Of a stretch of DNA of 38,480 nucleotides, positions 26,416-35,813 are shown in pieces. The stretch comes from Gammaproteobacteria bacterium (GTDB taxonomy: Bacteria; Pseudomonadota; Gammaproteobacteria; Methylococcales; DRLZ01). The DNA is taken from assembly GCA_022600935.1 (NCBI GenBank), contig JAHZJL010000285.1:1-38480 (forward strand), given 5' to 3'. Each line of letters opens with the position of its first letter. The first letter of the stretch is position 1. The notes beneath the pieces are model-generated. The model made no database searches. It saw nothing but the letters and a program-made list of their open reading frames with translations, and was not told the origin of the DNA. A program made the position numbers and the translations under genes.

Positions 26416-28610
26416 AGTACATTCTCTCCTTGGTGTTCTGGCAATTCCACATGTGCGGTTTCCGGTAGCCGGATAATAAACTCTGCGCCAATTGAATACT
26501 GTGAATTCACGTCTATCGTTCCCTGATGTTCTTCAACTATTTTTTTAACAATCGCCAGACCCAAACCGGTACCCTTAATTTTGGTTGTTACATAGGGATC
26601 GAAAATAGTCTCGACCTGATGTTCTTCGAATCCACAGCCATTATCACGAACCACCAATTCTTGCCACTGATACCCGGCGTGCTCAACTCTGCGTGTCGTA
26701 ATCTCAATGAGCGGATTAGAATGACCGGCAGTTGCTTCCTGAGCATTTTTAATTAAATTGTGTAACAGGCGACTGAATCGGCCACCGTCTATTTTGATCG
26801 TCGGCAAGCGTTGATCAAGATTTGTTTGAATGGTGACTGTTTGCTGGGCATTATATAAAGCGCCGACATCTTCAATCAATTCATTGATACTGATCGAGGT
26901 TAAATTCATACCAGGAGAGCGAGCATACATGGAAAACGCGTCAACCATTTCTTTCAGAGTCTCAACCTGGCGAATGATGGTTCGGGTTGACTTTTCCAGA
27001 ATCCTGGCATCTTCGCCGTGTAACTGATTGGCAATCTTGGTCCGCAAACGTTCGGTTGAAAGCTGTATCGGTGTTAACGGATTCTTGATTTCATGCGCCA
27101 TACGCTGTGCCACTGCTCCCCAGGCTTCATTACGTTGTGCCTGGATGATTTCAGTGACATCATCGAATACCATCACCGCGCCTGACCAGCTGCCGAGCGG
27201 CGAAATCAGCGATGTCCCCCGGCATAACAACTGGCGTTGTCCCCGGCTTCCTGTATAGCTGAGTTCTTCCTGCCAGCGAGACTGGCTGTTCATCATCCTG
27301 TGTTTCAATTCAGTGATCAGATCACTAAGATTGGGGTTTGCTTCAATTAACGATGTTATCGGATTTCCGATAAAGGCTTTTAAATCGATGTTGAGTATTG
27401 TTCCTGCCGCCTGATTGGCTGTTCGCAAGCGACCATCATCATCGATGCTGAGCACTCCTGAAGTCAGATTACGCAGTACAGTCTCCAGATAAGCACGCTG
27501 ATTTTCCGCTTCCAGGTGAGCCTGTTCAGTTTCATCTCTGGCCTGCGCAACCTGCTCGGTCATATAGTTAAACGACTGCACCAGCAACCCCAGCTCATCT
27601 CTGCTGGTCACCGGTAAACGCCGCTCATAATTCCCAGCTGCGACTGCCAGTGTTCCTTTTTCCAGATTACGCAAAGGTTCAACCAGGCGTCGTATGCTCA
27701 GGAATGTTGCCCACACGGCTGCCAGCAGACTGACCAGCAAAATCAAAAATAATGTGAGAGAAAATGTCCGTTTCAGTGCTTTGCGCAAAAACCCCATTTT
27801 TTTATAATGAAGATAAGCGCTTTCCACACCTTTTGCCAGATCCGTCAGATTCACAGGAACCGGATACAATACCTGTAAAAAGCGAAGACGGTCTTCACCG
27901 ACAGAGACTACTGAGCGAACCTGCATACCCTCATCCAGTACCGGGTCCAGACCGACATAGTCTTCACCGCGACTGACTCTGGACAAAATCGAATCGCTGG
28001 GCAATCCGGGAAACATCAGTTCCGGTATGCTGTTGCTGTAAGCCAGCACCATTTTCTGGTCTGAAATAATCATCATTTCAGTCGCTTCCGACCACTCGCG
28101 CAGATTTTCCAGCTCCACGGTCATCAGACTGTCATCCACCGTGACCAGTTGATCCGCCATTTTACGGGTCAGTTTGAGCTGGGCTCGCATACGTTCATCG
28201 AGAGACGCCCGGCTCAATTCCAGAGCATCTTCCATGGCCATATCAACTTCAACGTCAAACCAGCTATCGATGCTTTGATGCAGGAAATTGATGGAGTAAT
28301 AAAACACCAGTGAAGAAGGCGCCAGTGCCAAAAGAATAAATACGAATATCATTCTCGCGGTCAACCGTGAACCTGCTGCACGCTTGCGGACTTGCCTGAT
28401 TAACCAGTAGACATTGATACCGACCAGAACCAGCAACAAAACCACTGCAACGGTATTGATCAGTAACAGAACAGAGTAATTGGAACTGATTTCTGCTGTA
28501 TTCTGGGTCGCTGTACTCATCAAGTACAGTGATACCAGCAACATCAGCAGTAACAGTGCAACGATAAAACGCATTGGAAAAATCAGCTTGTCAGCGGCCA
28601 TTGTCTCCAC
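26412..28610 (-). CDS. ntrY: NtrY-like sensor histidine kinase
   Basis: N-terminal TM helices, HAMP, PAS, H-box RMAHEIKNPLTPIQLSTERL, HATPase VRDNGCGFEEHQVETIFDPYVTTKIKGTGLGLAIVKKI. Confidence 0.92.
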   Translation of the reverse strand: METMAADKLIFPMRFIVALLLLMLLVSLYLMSTATQNTAEISSNYSVLLLINTVAVVLLLVLVGINVYWLIRQVRKRAAGSRLTARMIFVFILLALAPSSLVFYYSINFLHQSIDSWFDVEVDMAMEDALELSRASLDERMRAQLKLTRKMADQLVTVDDSLMTVELENLREWSEATEMMIISDQKMVLAYSNSIPELMFPGLPSDSILSRVSRGEDYVGLDPVLDEGMQVRSVVSVGEDRLRFLQVLYPVPVNLTDLAKGVESAYLHYKKMGFLRKALKRTFSLTLFLILLVSLLAAVWATFLSIRRLVEPLRNLEKGTLAVAAGNYERRLPVTSRDELGLLVQSFNYMTEQVAQARDETEQAHLEAENQRAYLETVLRNLTSGVLSIDDDGRLRTANQAAGTILNIDLKAFIGNPITSLIEANPNLSDLITELKHRMMNSQSRWQEELSYTGSRGQRQLLCRGTSLISPLGSWSGAVMVFDDVTEIIQAQRNEAWGAVAQRMAHEIKNPLTPIQLSTERLRTKIANQLHGEDARILEKSTRTIIRQVETLKEMVDAFSMYARSPGMNLTSISINELIEDVGALYNAQQTVTIQTNLDQRLPTIKIDGGRFSRLLHNLIKNAQEATAGHSNPLIEITTRRVEHAGYQWQELVVRDNGCGFEEHQVETIFDPYVTTKIKGTGLGLAIVKKIVEEHQGTIDVNSQYSIGAEFIIRLPETAHVELPEHQGENVL

Positions 28611-29164
28611 CTGCTCGATACATACCAGTCAAGCGTCAGGTAAGCGGTTGGACGTAACGGCAGAGGCAATCCTTCCCGGTTCAATGACGCCTTGATTTTC
28701 AGATAGCAATGCTGGATTGGTTGTGAACACTCGGTGTTGGCAACCGGCATCCCGCGAATCCTTCCCAACGCGTCTACAACCGCTTTACGGCTTGCAAAGC
28801 TGCGGCTGGAACCACTGATCTGGTTAATCAACTCATAACTTCTGGCCAGTGCCTGATAGCGAATTTGGTATTCCAGGACAGTATGCCATTCAGTTTTGTC
28901 CCAAACCAGATCCCGCTGGCTTTTAAGGACAACATCAATTTCAACAGGCAAGGCGATCCCGTTTTTCAGGGATTGCAGCGCTGTTTCACTGAAATGAAAC
29001 TTGATGTCGGCATTCAGTATCGCATTTCCACTGATATAGCGCAGATCCGCAGAGTGAATGTCAACGCCATGTTTCAAATTCGACAATTGAATCAATAACC
29101 ACCCAACCAGTATCGCAAAGATAGTCAGTGAAATGACAATAAAACGACGAACAGATCGCTTCAC
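28583..29164 (-). CDS. DUF4390 family protein
   Basis: N-terminal TM; position between rsmB and ntrY is characteristic of this family; body reads like DUF4390 (LNADIKFHFSETALQSLKNGIALPVEIDVVLKSQRDLVWDK). Overlaps the ntrY start by 28 nt. Confidence 0.75.
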   Translation of the reverse strand: MKRSVRRFIVISLTIFAILVGWLLIQLSNLKHGVDIHSADLRYISGNAILNADIKFHFSETALQSLKNGIALPVEIDVVLKSQRDLVWDKTEWHTVLEYQIRYQALARSYELINQISGSSRSFASRKAVVDALGRIRGMPVANTECSQPIQHCYLKIKASLNREGLPLPLRPTAYLTLDWYVSSRWRQWPLTS

Positions 29165-30453
29165 TGTGTTTTTTTCAGTCTTGCGTAATAAAATCCGTCC
29201 ATCTCATGCAATCCGGTGGCTATACGGAGGCCGGGACCAGTTGAATCGGTTTCACGCAACCCGTCAAACAGATTGATCGGCCACAGTTCGGCATTGTCAT
29301 GGATGCTTAGAAATCGCTTGATTTGGTCAGCATTTTCCTCGTTCAACAATGAACAGGTACTGTACAGCAACACACCACCTGGTGCCAAGATGCTCCAGGC
29401 TGTCTCCAGCAAGTCCTGTTGGCGTTGAACCAGCGAGTCGATGTCTTCAGGTTTGCGCAATAATTTAATATCAGGATGGCGGCGAATCACTCCAGTCCCC
29501 GAGCATGGCACATCCAGCATGACTCGATCAAACTGGCTGCCGTCCCACCATTGTTCAAGGTCAGTGGCATCAACGCATTTTATCTGTGGATTGACGCGAC
29601 AGCGCTGAGCATTGACCCGGATCATTTCAGTGCGTTGCGGGTCTGTATCCAGAGCCACCAGCTGATTGAGATCCGGATACCGCTCCAGCACATGGATAGC
29701 TTTACCGCCCGGCGCTGAACATAAATCGGCAACACGCTGACCGGGCTCGACACTGAGCAATTGCGCAGCCAGTTGAGCGGCCGTATCCTGAACGTAAACC
29801 GCACCTTCGGAAAAATCAGGAAGCGCAGTCACATCGACAGGTTTATCCAGCACAATTCCGTCCAGGGAGATATTTGATGCATGTGCTGTGATACCTGTTT
29901 GCTCAAGTTTAAGCAGATAATCTTCGCGTTGACCTTGCAGCCGATTGACGCGAATTACCATAGGTGCTTGCCGGTTGTTGTTTTTCAGTACCTCATCGGC
30001 CTGATCAAGCCAGCTCTGCTGTATTGTTTGCACCAACCACTGGGGATGGGACGTTCTGGTTTGTAAACTCCGGTCAGCTAGCGATTCCAGCTCTGCCTGC
30101 CTGCGCTGAAAATTCCGTAATACTGCATTGAGCAGCCCTTTGGCCCAGGATTGGCGGCTTAATGCATTTACAGTTTCCGAGACAGCGGCATGGCTGGGAA
30201 CACGAGTATTACTCAGTTGGTACAAACCAATCAATGCCAGCATTTTGACAATACGGTCTTTATTGCGAATGGGTTTGTTGAGCAATGCGTCAAGATGGCA
30301 TTCCAGCCTGTGATAGAATCTCAGGGTACCGAAACTCAATGCCTTGACGAATCCTGTATCCTCTTTCGACAAGGTTTCAGGTATGATCGTCAACGCATCA
30401 TTTAATGACATGCCTTTTGAAACAACTGCATCGACGACTTGTGCAGCCTGCAT
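29161..30453 (-). CDS. rsmB: 16S rRNA (cytosine(967)-C(5))-methyltransferase RsmB
   Basis: N-terminal NusB-like domain; VADLCSAPGGKAIHVLE; MLDVPCSGTGVIRRHPDIK; LLYSTCSLLNEEN. Confidence 0.95.
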   Translation of the reverse strand: MQAAQVVDAVVSKGMSLNDALTIIPETLSKEDTGFVKALSFGTLRFYHRLECHLDALLNKPIRNKDRIVKMLALIGLYQLSNTRVPSHAAVSETVNALSRQSWAKGLLNAVLRNFQRRQAELESLADRSLQTRTSHPQWLVQTIQQSWLDQADEVLKNNNRQAPMVIRVNRLQGQREDYLLKLEQTGITAHASNISLDGIVLDKPVDVTALPDFSEGAVYVQDTAAQLAAQLLSVEPGQRVADLCSAPGGKAIHVLERYPDLNQLVALDTDPQRTEMIRVNAQRCRVNPQIKCVDATDLEQWWDGSQFDRVMLDVPCSGTGVIRRHPDIKLLRKPEDIDSLVQRQQDLLETAWSILAPGGVLLYSTCSLLNEENADQIKRFLSIHDNAELWPINLFDGLRETDSTGPGLRIATGLHEMDGFYYARLKKTQ

Positions 30454-30541
30454 TCGTGTATTCAGAGTTGCCTCGTTTGATTCTGTAAAGAAACACTTTC
30501 AGGATCTGTTGTGGTTGTCATTGTTAATGACAGATCGATTG

Positions 30542-31486
30542 TCAACCAGTTGAACCTAGTTGCAAACCGTCAACCTTGTGTGCATTGAGGAATTGAGAAG
30601 CAGCCAATCGTCTAGCGCCAGGCAGTTGTACTTCCAGCAATTCCAGCATTCCATCCCCTGTTTCTACAAGAAAGCGGCGGTGTTCATCGACGTGAATCAG
30701 ACCCGGATTAGCACCGGGATTGACGGTTCTGAAATCGGTGACATCCTTTGCCTGCCAGATTTTCAATGTTGAATTGTCAAATATTGTGTTGGCAACCGGC
30801 CAGGGATTGAGTCCACGGATCTGGCAATCCAGCTTTTTCGATGTCATGCTCCAGTCAATGACGGCTTCATCCTTACTGATTTTTTTTGCATACGTTGCCA
30901 GACTGTGATCCTGAACTTCAGCATTGACTGTTCCATTATGAATCGCTGGTAATACTGTCATTAAGGCCGTTGCCCCACACTCCGCAAGTTCTTCAAATAA
31001 TTGGGCTGAGGTCTGGCGATGTATTGTAACCTTATGCTTAAGCAAAACAGGGCCACTATCCAGTTGTGCTTCCATTTGCATAATGGTAACACCGGTTTCG
31101 GAATCACCATTCATGATAGCACGCTGGATTGGCGCAGCACCGCGCCATTCAGGCAATAACGATGCATGGATATTGATACAATCAAGCTTGGGTATATCAA
31201 TCACCTGCTGCGGTAAAATCAAGCCATATGCGACCACCACCAGCACATCCGGTTGCAATTCTGTTAAGCCTTGAATAACCAATGGCTCTTTGAAAGATTG
31301 CGGTTGATAAACGGGTAATCCGGCCTGTTCAGCCACCTGTTTCACAGGACTCGGAGTCAGTTTGCGCCCTCTTCCCGATGGTCTGTCCGGCTGGGTATAC
31401 ACAGCTACCAGATCATAGTCTGATTCAATTAATGCTGTTAATGGAGGAACTGCAAAATCCGGCGTTCCGGCAAAAACAATACGCAT
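30542..31486 (-). CDS. fmt: Methionyl-tRNA formyltransferase
   Basis: RIVFAGTPDFAVPPL, NIHASLLPEWRGAAPIQRAIMNGDSETGVTIMQM. Confidence 0.97.
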   Translation of the reverse strand: MRIVFAGTPDFAVPPLTALIESDYDLVAVYTQPDRPSGRGRKLTPSPVKQVAEQAGLPVYQPQSFKEPLVIQGLTELQPDVLVVVAYGLILPQQVIDIPKLDCINIHASLLPEWRGAAPIQRAIMNGDSETGVTIMQMEAQLDSGPVLLKHKVTIHRQTSAQLFEELAECGATALMTVLPAIHNGTVNAEVQDHSLATYAKKISKDEAVIDWSMTSKKLDCQIRGLNPWPVANTIFDNSTLKIWQAKDVTDFRTVNPGANPGLIHVDEHRRFLVETGDGMLELLEVQLPGARRLAASQFLNAHKVDGLQLGSTG

Positions 31487-31513
31487 GGAAAATTTATCCC
31501 GAGAATGACTGAA

Positions 31514-32050
31514 CTAGCGTGCAGATGCAGTTTTCAACTGCTTCTGTTTGGCTGCCTGCTTGTGCTGCTTTCCCAGTTTTTTCCTGATACGCTGTTGTTT
31601 GAAATTAGATAGATAATCGACAAAAACCTTACCATTCAAGTGATCGATTTCGTGCTGAATACAGGTAGCCAGCAATCCATCCGCAGCCATTTCAAATGAT
31701 TCGCCGTGTTTGTCCATTGCTTTCACCCTGATTTTTTCAGGGCGCTCCACCATCTCGAATATACCAGGCACAGAAAGACAACCTTCCTCGGTTTCTGCAT
31801 TTCCTTCAAAGTCCAGAATTTCGGGGTTAATCAGACACAAAGGTGAGTTTTTCTCGTCACTGACATCAATCACAATAATTCGCTTGTGAATGTTGACTTG
31901 CGTTGCAGCCAGGCCAACACCTGGAGCTTGATACATGGTATCTAACATGTCATCAACAATGCGGCGAATGGCTTTATCGACGTGCTCAACAGTCACTGCT
32001 TTTTTACGCAACCTGGGATCGGGGTATTCCAGAATTTCAAGTAATGCCAT
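31514..32050 (-). CDS. def: Peptide deformylase
   Basis: [38 protein letters not shown]. Start moved from the ORF-track 32107 to the internal ATG ([18 protein letters not shown]), the usual N-terminus. Confidence 0.94.
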   Translation of the reverse strand: MALLEILEYPDPRLRKKAVTVEHVDKAIRRIVDDMLDTMYQAPGVGLAATQVNIHKRIIVIDVSDEKNSPLCLINPEILDFEGNAETEEGCLSVPGIFEMVERPEKIRVKAMDKHGESFEMAADGLLATCIQHEIDHLNGKVFVDYLSNFKQQRIRKKLGKQHKQAAKQKQLKTASAR

Positions 32051-32187
32051 TTTAAATTCCTGTTTACTAAATTTGTACACCTTATCTGGCATTTTATCCG
32101 AATTCATCTACACTTTGGAAGAAGTCCGAATCAGTTTAAGCTGAAAGGCTTTTGATATATTCCAGTTTATCCCAAGGATTCTTAACC

Positions 32188-33282
32188 ATGAAGCCAAAAA
32201 GTATAGGCGTAGCGATTCTGTTTGCTTTAACCATTATAAGTGTAGCAGTTGCAGGACAGAAATCCGAAGTCGTGCTCGCCCCTGACCACCCTGATCAATA
32301 TGTTGTAAAAAAAGGCGATACCTTGTGGGACATCGCTGAGACCTTTCTGCGCGACCCGTGGCGCTGGAAAGATATCTGGGAAGGTAATTCACATATCAAC
32401 AACCCGCATTTGATTTATCCGGGAGATGTCGTCTATCTTTCTGAAAAAAACGGTCGTCCGGTGTTGTCAATGCGTGATCGCTCAGGTGATAACGGTACTA
32501 ATCTGTCTGCAGACGGTCCTGAAGGTTCGCGTGTCAAAGTCACTCCGACTATCCGTCAAGGCAAATTGTCGACACCGATACCAACCATTCCCATGTCCAT
32601 TATCAGACCCTTCCTGTCTAAACCTCGTGTGGTAGACAATGATACACTGGATGATGCGCCTTATGTTGTCAGTTTTCAGGATGGTCGCCTGTTGGGCGGT
32701 ACCGACAGTATCGTTTATGTCCGCGGCCTTAACGGTGAAAAAAATACCGATTTCGACATCGTCCGAAAAGGCAAGCCTTATCGTCATCATGAAACCGGCA
32801 AAGTACTCGGATATGAAGCACTTTATGTCGGTAAAAGCCAACTGCTCAAAAACGGTGATCCGGCAACATTCCATTTACTGTCATCCGAACGTGACGCCAG
32901 AATTGGTGACCGTCTGATTCATGGCGGTATGGAAAAAGGATTATTCGGCATTCATCCTCATGTTCCGGAAACTGACCTGCGTGGCTCAATTATCAATGTT
33001 ATCGATGGCGTCACTCAAATTGGCCGCCACAATGTCGTTGTGATTGACATGGGCAGTAAAGATGGCATCGAAGCCGGCCACGTTTTGAGTATTTTTCAGT
33101 CCAGTGACACTGTCAGAGACCGTATTGTCAATGAGGCTGGCGAGTGGATTAAACTGCCTGAAGAAAAAGCCGGTATTCTGATGGTATTTCGCAGTTTCGA
33201 CAAAGTCAGTTTTGGCCTGGTTATGGATGCCACCCGTGCTCTGCATGTAACAGACACAGTACGCACTCCACCGCTCTATTAA
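32188..33282 (+). CDS. LysM-domain envelope protein
   Basis: Signal peptide from MKPKSIGVAILFALTIISVAVAG; LysM YVVKKGDTLWDIAETFLRDPWRWKDIWEGNSHINNPHLIYPGDVVYL. Start adjusted from 32152. Confidence 0.88.
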   Translation: MKPKSIGVAILFALTIISVAVAGQKSEVVLAPDHPDQYVVKKGDTLWDIAETFLRDPWRWKDIWEGNSHINNPHLIYPGDVVYLSEKNGRPVLSMRDRSGDNGTNLSADGPEGSRVKVTPTIRQGKLSTPIPTIPMSIIRPFLSKPRVVDNDTLDDAPYVVSFQDGRLLGGTDSIVYVRGLNGEKNTDFDIVRKGKPYRHHETGKVLGYEALYVGKSQLLKNGDPATFHLLSSERDARIGDRLIHGGMEKGLFGIHPHVPETDLRGSIINVIDGVTQIGRHNVVVIDMGSKDGIEAGHVLSIFQSSDTVRDRIVNEAGEWIKLPEEKAGILMVFRSFDKVSFGLVMDATRALHVTDTVRTPPLY

Positions 33283-33341
33283 TCATTGACTCTCAGTGAT
33301 GTGGCCTATGTGTTGTCCACATTCTGAAAACACATCAAACT

Positions 33342-33374
33342 TGCAGAATTCCTGTATTGGACCGGAATTCTGCA
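33342..33374. repeat. Perfect 11-bp inverted repeat between the LysM gene and dprA
   Basis: TGCAGAATTCC (33342-33352) / GGAATTCTGCA (33364-33374); no T tract on either side. Confidence 0.5.
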
Positions 33375-33443
33375 CTGTTCGTTCACGCCTGTGATGGTAT
33401 CTACCGGCAGTCTATTTATTTTTCCTAAATCCCCCTGATTCCA

Positions 33444-34538
33444 ATGACTGAAGACACTGTATGCTCCTGGCTGGCACTGATCCGCTGTCCGGGTTACGGC
33501 ACTTCAGCATTCAGACAAGCACTTGATTGTGCAGGTTCGGCATCGCAATTACTCAAAGTTCCTGTTTCAGATCTTAAACAGCTTGGTCTGAAACAAGCAA
33601 CAGTCAATTTCCTCACAAACCCTGACTGGACAACTGTAGACGCTGATTTAAAGTGGCTGGAACACAAAAACAATCATCTGGTTACAATTGATGATCCGCT
33701 TTATCCTTCCTTGCTGCGGGAAATTCCCGATCCACCTTTGGCGCTGTTTATTACCGGTCATCCAGAGATACTTGACACACCTCAGATTGCAGTCATCGGG
33801 AGTCGAAATCCAAGTCGGGATGGTAAAACAACTGCCCGAAATTTTGCCAGAGCATTGGCACAGCCTGGCCTGACGATTACCAGTGGTCTTGCTATCGGGA
33901 TCGATGAAATGGGACATCGTGGAGCTCTGGACGTCAATGCAATCACTATTGCAGTCACCGCAACCGGGCTGGATCAGATCTATCCGGCCAGACATTATGA
34001 CCTTGCGCAATCAATCATCGACAGAGGCGCTTTGATCTCTGAATTTCCCACCAATACTCCTCCCAAGCGTTTTCATTTTCCCAAACGCAACCGGATCATC
34101 GCCGGGCTCAGTCTCGGAACCCTGGTTGTCGAGGCTGCCAGTCAAAGTGGATCGTTGATTACAGCACGACTCGCCATTGAATACGGTCGCGAGTTATTTG
34201 CGATACCTGGCTCCATCCATAACCCATTGGCACGTGGCTGCCACGCTTTAATCAAACAAGGTGCCAAGCTGGTAGAAACAGCCCAGGATATCGCAGAAGA
34301 ATTTTCACATTACGCAGTACAATCCCCATCGTCAACAGCACGTCAGAAAGTAGTTCTTGATGAAACCCAGCAACACATTCTGGAAAACATCGACTATTCG
34401 CCAACGACAATTGATCAACTGGTTGAATTATGCAGTCTGCCGGTACATACCATTACATCTGCACTGCTGATACTGGAATTGAACGGATTGATCAATGCCG
34501 AAGCAAGTGGATCCTATGTGCGCATACAGCCAACATAA
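33444..34538 (+). CDS. dprA: DNA-processing protein DprA
   Basis: IAVIGSRNPSRDGKTTARNFARALAQPGLTITSGLAIGIDEMGHRGAL; ISEFPTNTPPKRFHFPKRNRIIAGLSLGTLVVEAASQSGSLITARLA. Confidence 0.95.
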   Translation: MTEDTVCSWLALIRCPGYGTSAFRQALDCAGSASQLLKVPVSDLKQLGLKQATVNFLTNPDWTTVDADLKWLEHKNNHLVTIDDPLYPSLLREIPDPPLALFITGHPEILDTPQIAVIGSRNPSRDGKTTARNFARALAQPGLTITSGLAIGIDEMGHRGALDVNAITIAVTATGLDQIYPARHYDLAQSIIDRGALISEFPTNTPPKRFHFPKRNRIIAGLSLGTLVVEAASQSGSLITARLAIEYGRELFAIPGSIHNPLARGCHALIKQGAKLVETAQDIAEEFSHYAVQSPSSTARQKVVLDETQQHILENIDYSPTTIDQLVELCSLPVHTITSALLILELNGLINAEASGSYVRIQPT

Positions 34539-34898
34539 ACAAGTCCTCGCGTCATTATTCATGTGTGATGATTTCAGGCTATACATCATTGAGACAATGC
34601 ACGCCACAGAGAACGAATCCAAGGAGTTGAGTTGAATAATCGCTAAACAGTCCACAATTAATGTAATTGGGGATTTAGAAACTGTTCGTTCACGATATGC
34701 TTGACTGAATCGAAAATACCACAAAGCATTCTGTGACTATTCTGCAGCCAGGATTAATAGAACATCTTTCATCATAAAACAATCGTATAAAGTAAAAATT
34801 TCTGATATCTTGCTCGTATGACAACAATAATTCACTAAATTTCCAGCCTGATATACAGTCATCTGTTAAGCATTCAACCATCATTAGGACCATAACAA

Positions 34899-35348
34899 AT
34901 GCTTGAAATACTTCTTTATCTGTTTGAAAACTATCTTGATGCCGAACAAGATCTGGTTTCAAACCCTGATGCTGTGCGAGTCGAACTCATTGAAGCCGGT
35001 TTTCAATCGCCAGAGGTTACCAAAGCCTTCGAATGGCTTGAACCGTTGACGACTGACATTCCCTTGTCATCAAACTCCGCAATCCGGATTTTCAGCAACG
35101 AAGAAAAACAACGAATCGATGCTGAATGCAGAGGATTGATTCTGCAACTGGAACAATCCGGCATTTTGTCTCCAGGCAGTCGGGAGCTGGTTATTGATCG
35201 CCTCATGGCACTGGATGAACCGGTGCTGACAGTTGAAAACCTTAAATGGGTTGTTCTGATGGTTTTGTTCAGCAAACCAGAAGAAGAAGTCGCATTTGCA
35301 CAAATGGAAAACCTGTTGTACGACAGCTGGCCGGCAACATTGCATTAA
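34899..35348 (+). CDS. smg: Smg family protein (DUF494)
   Basis: MLEILLYLFENYLDAE; position between dprA and topA. Confidence 0.88.
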   Translation: MLEILLYLFENYLDAEQDLVSNPDAVRVELIEAGFQSPEVTKAFEWLEPLTTDIPLSSNSAIRIFSNEEKQRIDAECRGLILQLEQSGILSPGSRELVIDRLMALDEPVLTVENLKWVVLMVLFSKPEEEVAFAQMENLLYDSWPATLH

Positions 35349-35405
35349 CCTCCAGTTGCCAGTCTGCAAACACGAGCGAGACGGGTTTTACATCAATTAC
35401 CAGTT

Positions 35406-35574
35406 TTAGAAGCTGTCTGGTAAAAAAATGTCCAAGCGAAAAGCTCTTGAATCGAGAGGATTTTTTTGATGCTTCGAGGCGAATAGTTGTGCTGTTTAAC
35501 GAGAATCAGCGAAAAAATACACCGATTTCAAGGGCTTTGTTGCAGCGGATATCTTTTTACCAGACAGCTTCTAA
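35406..35574. mobile_element. MITE-like non-autonomous element with 21-bp perfect terminal inverted repeats
   Basis: TTAGAAGCTGTCTGGTAAAAA (35406-35426) and TTTTTACCAGACAGCTTCTAA (35554-35574). If the true TIR begins at GAAGCTGTC, both ends are flanked by TA, as for Tc1/mariner/IS630-type insertions. No transposase in the element. Confidence 0.75.
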
Positions 35575-35813
35575 GATTGTTAATCGGCCATATATCGCTT
35601 TCCTTCATTTTGACCGGATTTTCAATCAAATACGCATAAGCTGACAAGTTATTCAGCGCAAAAAACATCTTAACTCTGGACATTATGCCGTTTTAGTAGT
35701 AAATAAGCCTTTTACTGGAATGCTTACATCTCTTTGTTGACACTATCAAATCTTGCTTAATTGTCAAACACATCGTATAAACCATATTTTCGTCAGCAGG
35801 TTACCGTTTCCAA

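Noticed and set aside
33374-34694. 14-bp direct repeat ACTGTTCGTTCACG at 33374-33387 and 34681-34694 flanking dprA
   Set aside because: A few 14-bp matches are expected by chance in a 38 kb window; no other sign of a mobile boundary.
35246-35644. 132-aa plus-strand ORF overlapping the smg end and the MITE
   Set aside because: Starts inside smg in another frame and reads through both TIRs; an incidental open frame more likely than a gene.
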